From: an uncultured Eubacteriales bacterium
Lineage (GTDB): Bacteria > Bacillota > Clostridia > Lachnospirales > Bianqueaceae
Direction: 5' to 3'
DNA: 6,888 bases
Assembly: GCA_902782895.1 (NCBI GenBank)
Contig: CACZPA010000248.1
Location: 1-6,888 of the forward strand
The position numbers and the translations under genes are program-made. Of the stretch, positions 6,002 through 6,888 are shown piece by piece. A model generated the notes under the pieces. That model worked only from the letters and a program-made list of their open reading frames with translations. It was not told where the DNA came from and did no database searches. Numbering within the stretch: position 1 is the first letter of the stretch; each line of letters opens with the position of its first letter.

Positions 6002-6643
6002 ATGAATCTCAAAGAAGCATTCCGTTTCCAGAACCGTCTGCAGGATCTGTTCCGGACAGCTGAGGATATTGTGTCCGACGACCGCAATGTCCTGAAAGTA
6101 GAACGCACCACGCTGCGAAAGAAGATTATGCCTGAAGTCGAGAATGAAGTCGTCATGGAAACGCCTGATTCCGAATACGCGGATCAGATTACACGTATGT
6201 GTGAATTCCTGCTGTATCTGCTTGAAGAGCAGGAGAAGCTCGCTGACGCGATTCATGCAGCCAAGGCGCAGCTGGACGTCCACATTGACAGTGAAACGGG
6301 TCTGAACCGTACACGTCAGCTGCTTGCGGCGATATTTGCTCATATGGGCGATCTGCGGTCTTCCGAGATCACGATCGCGGGCGGCGGTACGGGCTACCGT
6401 TTCAACGCCGACGGCAATCAGGTCGCCTATAAATGCGACCTGAAGAAAGTCACCACGATCCATTTCGACCGCCTGCGGATCCGCAAATACGCGAATCAGC
6501 TGCACAAGAAGGCGGACGAGGTGTCCGCGGCGCTCGATCAGGCTCTGATCAACACCGATGTCGGGTACGAGGCGCCTTTCGACGTGAACGACAGCTTCGC
6601 CTCGGTGTTCGAAGAATTTGTTTCCTCCCATCCCGACCGGTGA
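6002..6643 (+). CDS. Unrecognised 213-residue, mostly helical cytoplasmic protein
   Basis: I do not recognise this family. The protein has no signal peptide or membrane segment. Residues 1-30 and about 58-93 look helical; the latter (EYADQITRMCEFLLYLLEEQ onward) has heptad-like leucines that could form a coiled coil. A compact middle region, SSEITIAGGGTGYRFNADGN (120-139) followed by QVAYKCDLKKVTTIHFDR, looks like a small beta module with a glycine-rich turn. A basic helix (159-182) and an acidic tail complete it. The strong ribosome binding site and dedicated extended -10 promoter indicate a real, well expressed gene. It follows the MgtC-family gene by 106 bp, but its own promoter argues that it is a separate unit. 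There is no visible catalytic motif. The frame stays open for 29 codons past its TGA stop. Confidence 0.8.
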   Translation: MNLKEAFRFQNRLQDLFRTAEDIVSDDRNVLKVERTTLRKKIMPEVENEVVMETPDSEYADQITRMCEFLLYLLEEQEKLADAIHAAKAQLDVHIDSETGLNRTRQLLAAIFAHMGDLRSSEITIAGGGTGYRFNADGNQVAYKCDLKKVTTIHFDRLRIRKYANQLHKKADEVSAALDQALINTDVGYEAPFDVNDSFASVFEEFVSSHPDR

Positions 6644-6888
6644 TGGGGGAGACCGGCTCTGCCGGCGCGGGATGCGGCCGTGAGTATGGGCTATCCGCCG
6701 GTTCAGGTGCAGATGAACTGTAAAGCTGCATAGTTCTACATTGGCCTATGGTCGCAAACTTGAGGATACGAGAGATACACTCATCGCTCGCCGATTCCTG
6801 ATACGTTCGTACGCACAGCACGCACTGCGCTGCCACGTTCATGCATTGATGCATCCTCCATTCTACGTCACTTTTGATCAATTGGTGA
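6644..6888. other. No convincing gene; character changes near 6734
   Basis: After the 6643 stop no rho-independent terminator is visible. The hairpin CCGGC/GCCGG at 6653-6665 has no T-tract. From about 6734 the sequence loses the GC-rich third-position pattern of the genes and carries short palindromes such as TACGTTCGTA and ATGCATTGATGCAT (6841-6854). Neither strand gives an open frame with a ribosome binding site. It could be the edge of a dispersed repeat or the upstream region of a gene beyond the window. Confidence 0.45.

Noticed and set aside
6653..6665. Short GC hairpin after the 6002 gene as a terminator
   Set aside because: It has only 5 bp of stem and no following T-tract.
6549..6881. 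110-residue open frame on the minus strand at the right end
   Set aside because: It begins at a TTG without a ribosome binding site and its second half is antisense to the 6002 gene. Its first part may reflect a repeat and not a gene.

Overview
The window looks like chromosomal DNA from a Gram-positive Firmicute, most likely a member of the Clostridia. The evidence is strong AGGAGG-type ribosome binding sites at short spacing, AT-rich promoters with near-consensus sigma-A hexamers between GC-richer genes, a LytR-CpsA-Psr (LCP) cell-wall protein, and a MATE pump of the clostridial type. I would not name a genus from sequence alone.

Layout, left to right. (1) A MATE-family multidrug/toxin efflux pump on the minus strand starts at a GTG at 1331 and runs off the left edge almost complete. 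(2) Positions 1332-1533 hold a compact divergent promoter pair; both -35 elements lie in an 11-bp perfect inverted repeat. (3) An LCP-family cell-wall glycopolymer transferase on the plus strand (1534-2553) is followed by a strong hairpin terminator that works in both directions. (4) A LysR-type regulator on the minus strand (3588-2698) converges on that terminator. (5) Positions 3589-3720 hold two divergent promoters whose -10 boxes overlap on opposite strands inside nested palindromes. (6) A CPA2-type cation:proton antiporter (3721-5163) and an MgtC/SapB-family membrane protein (5170-5895) follow, 6 nt apart, in what looks like one operon. (7) An extended -10 promoter drives a 213-residue protein that I do not recognise (6002-6643). 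(8) The last 245 bases hold no convincing gene, and their character changes from about 6734, possibly the start of a dispersed repeat.

The most coherent unit is LysR / antiporter / MgtC. The arrangement suggests that the LysR protein senses a small molecule or ionic stress and controls, from an overlapping divergent promoter, an operon combining proton-coupled cation exchange with an MgtC-type protein. MgtC proteins are associated with low-Mg2+ and acid stress. The specific ion and inducer cannot be read from the sequence. The MATE and LCP genes share a promoter region but no obvious pathway.
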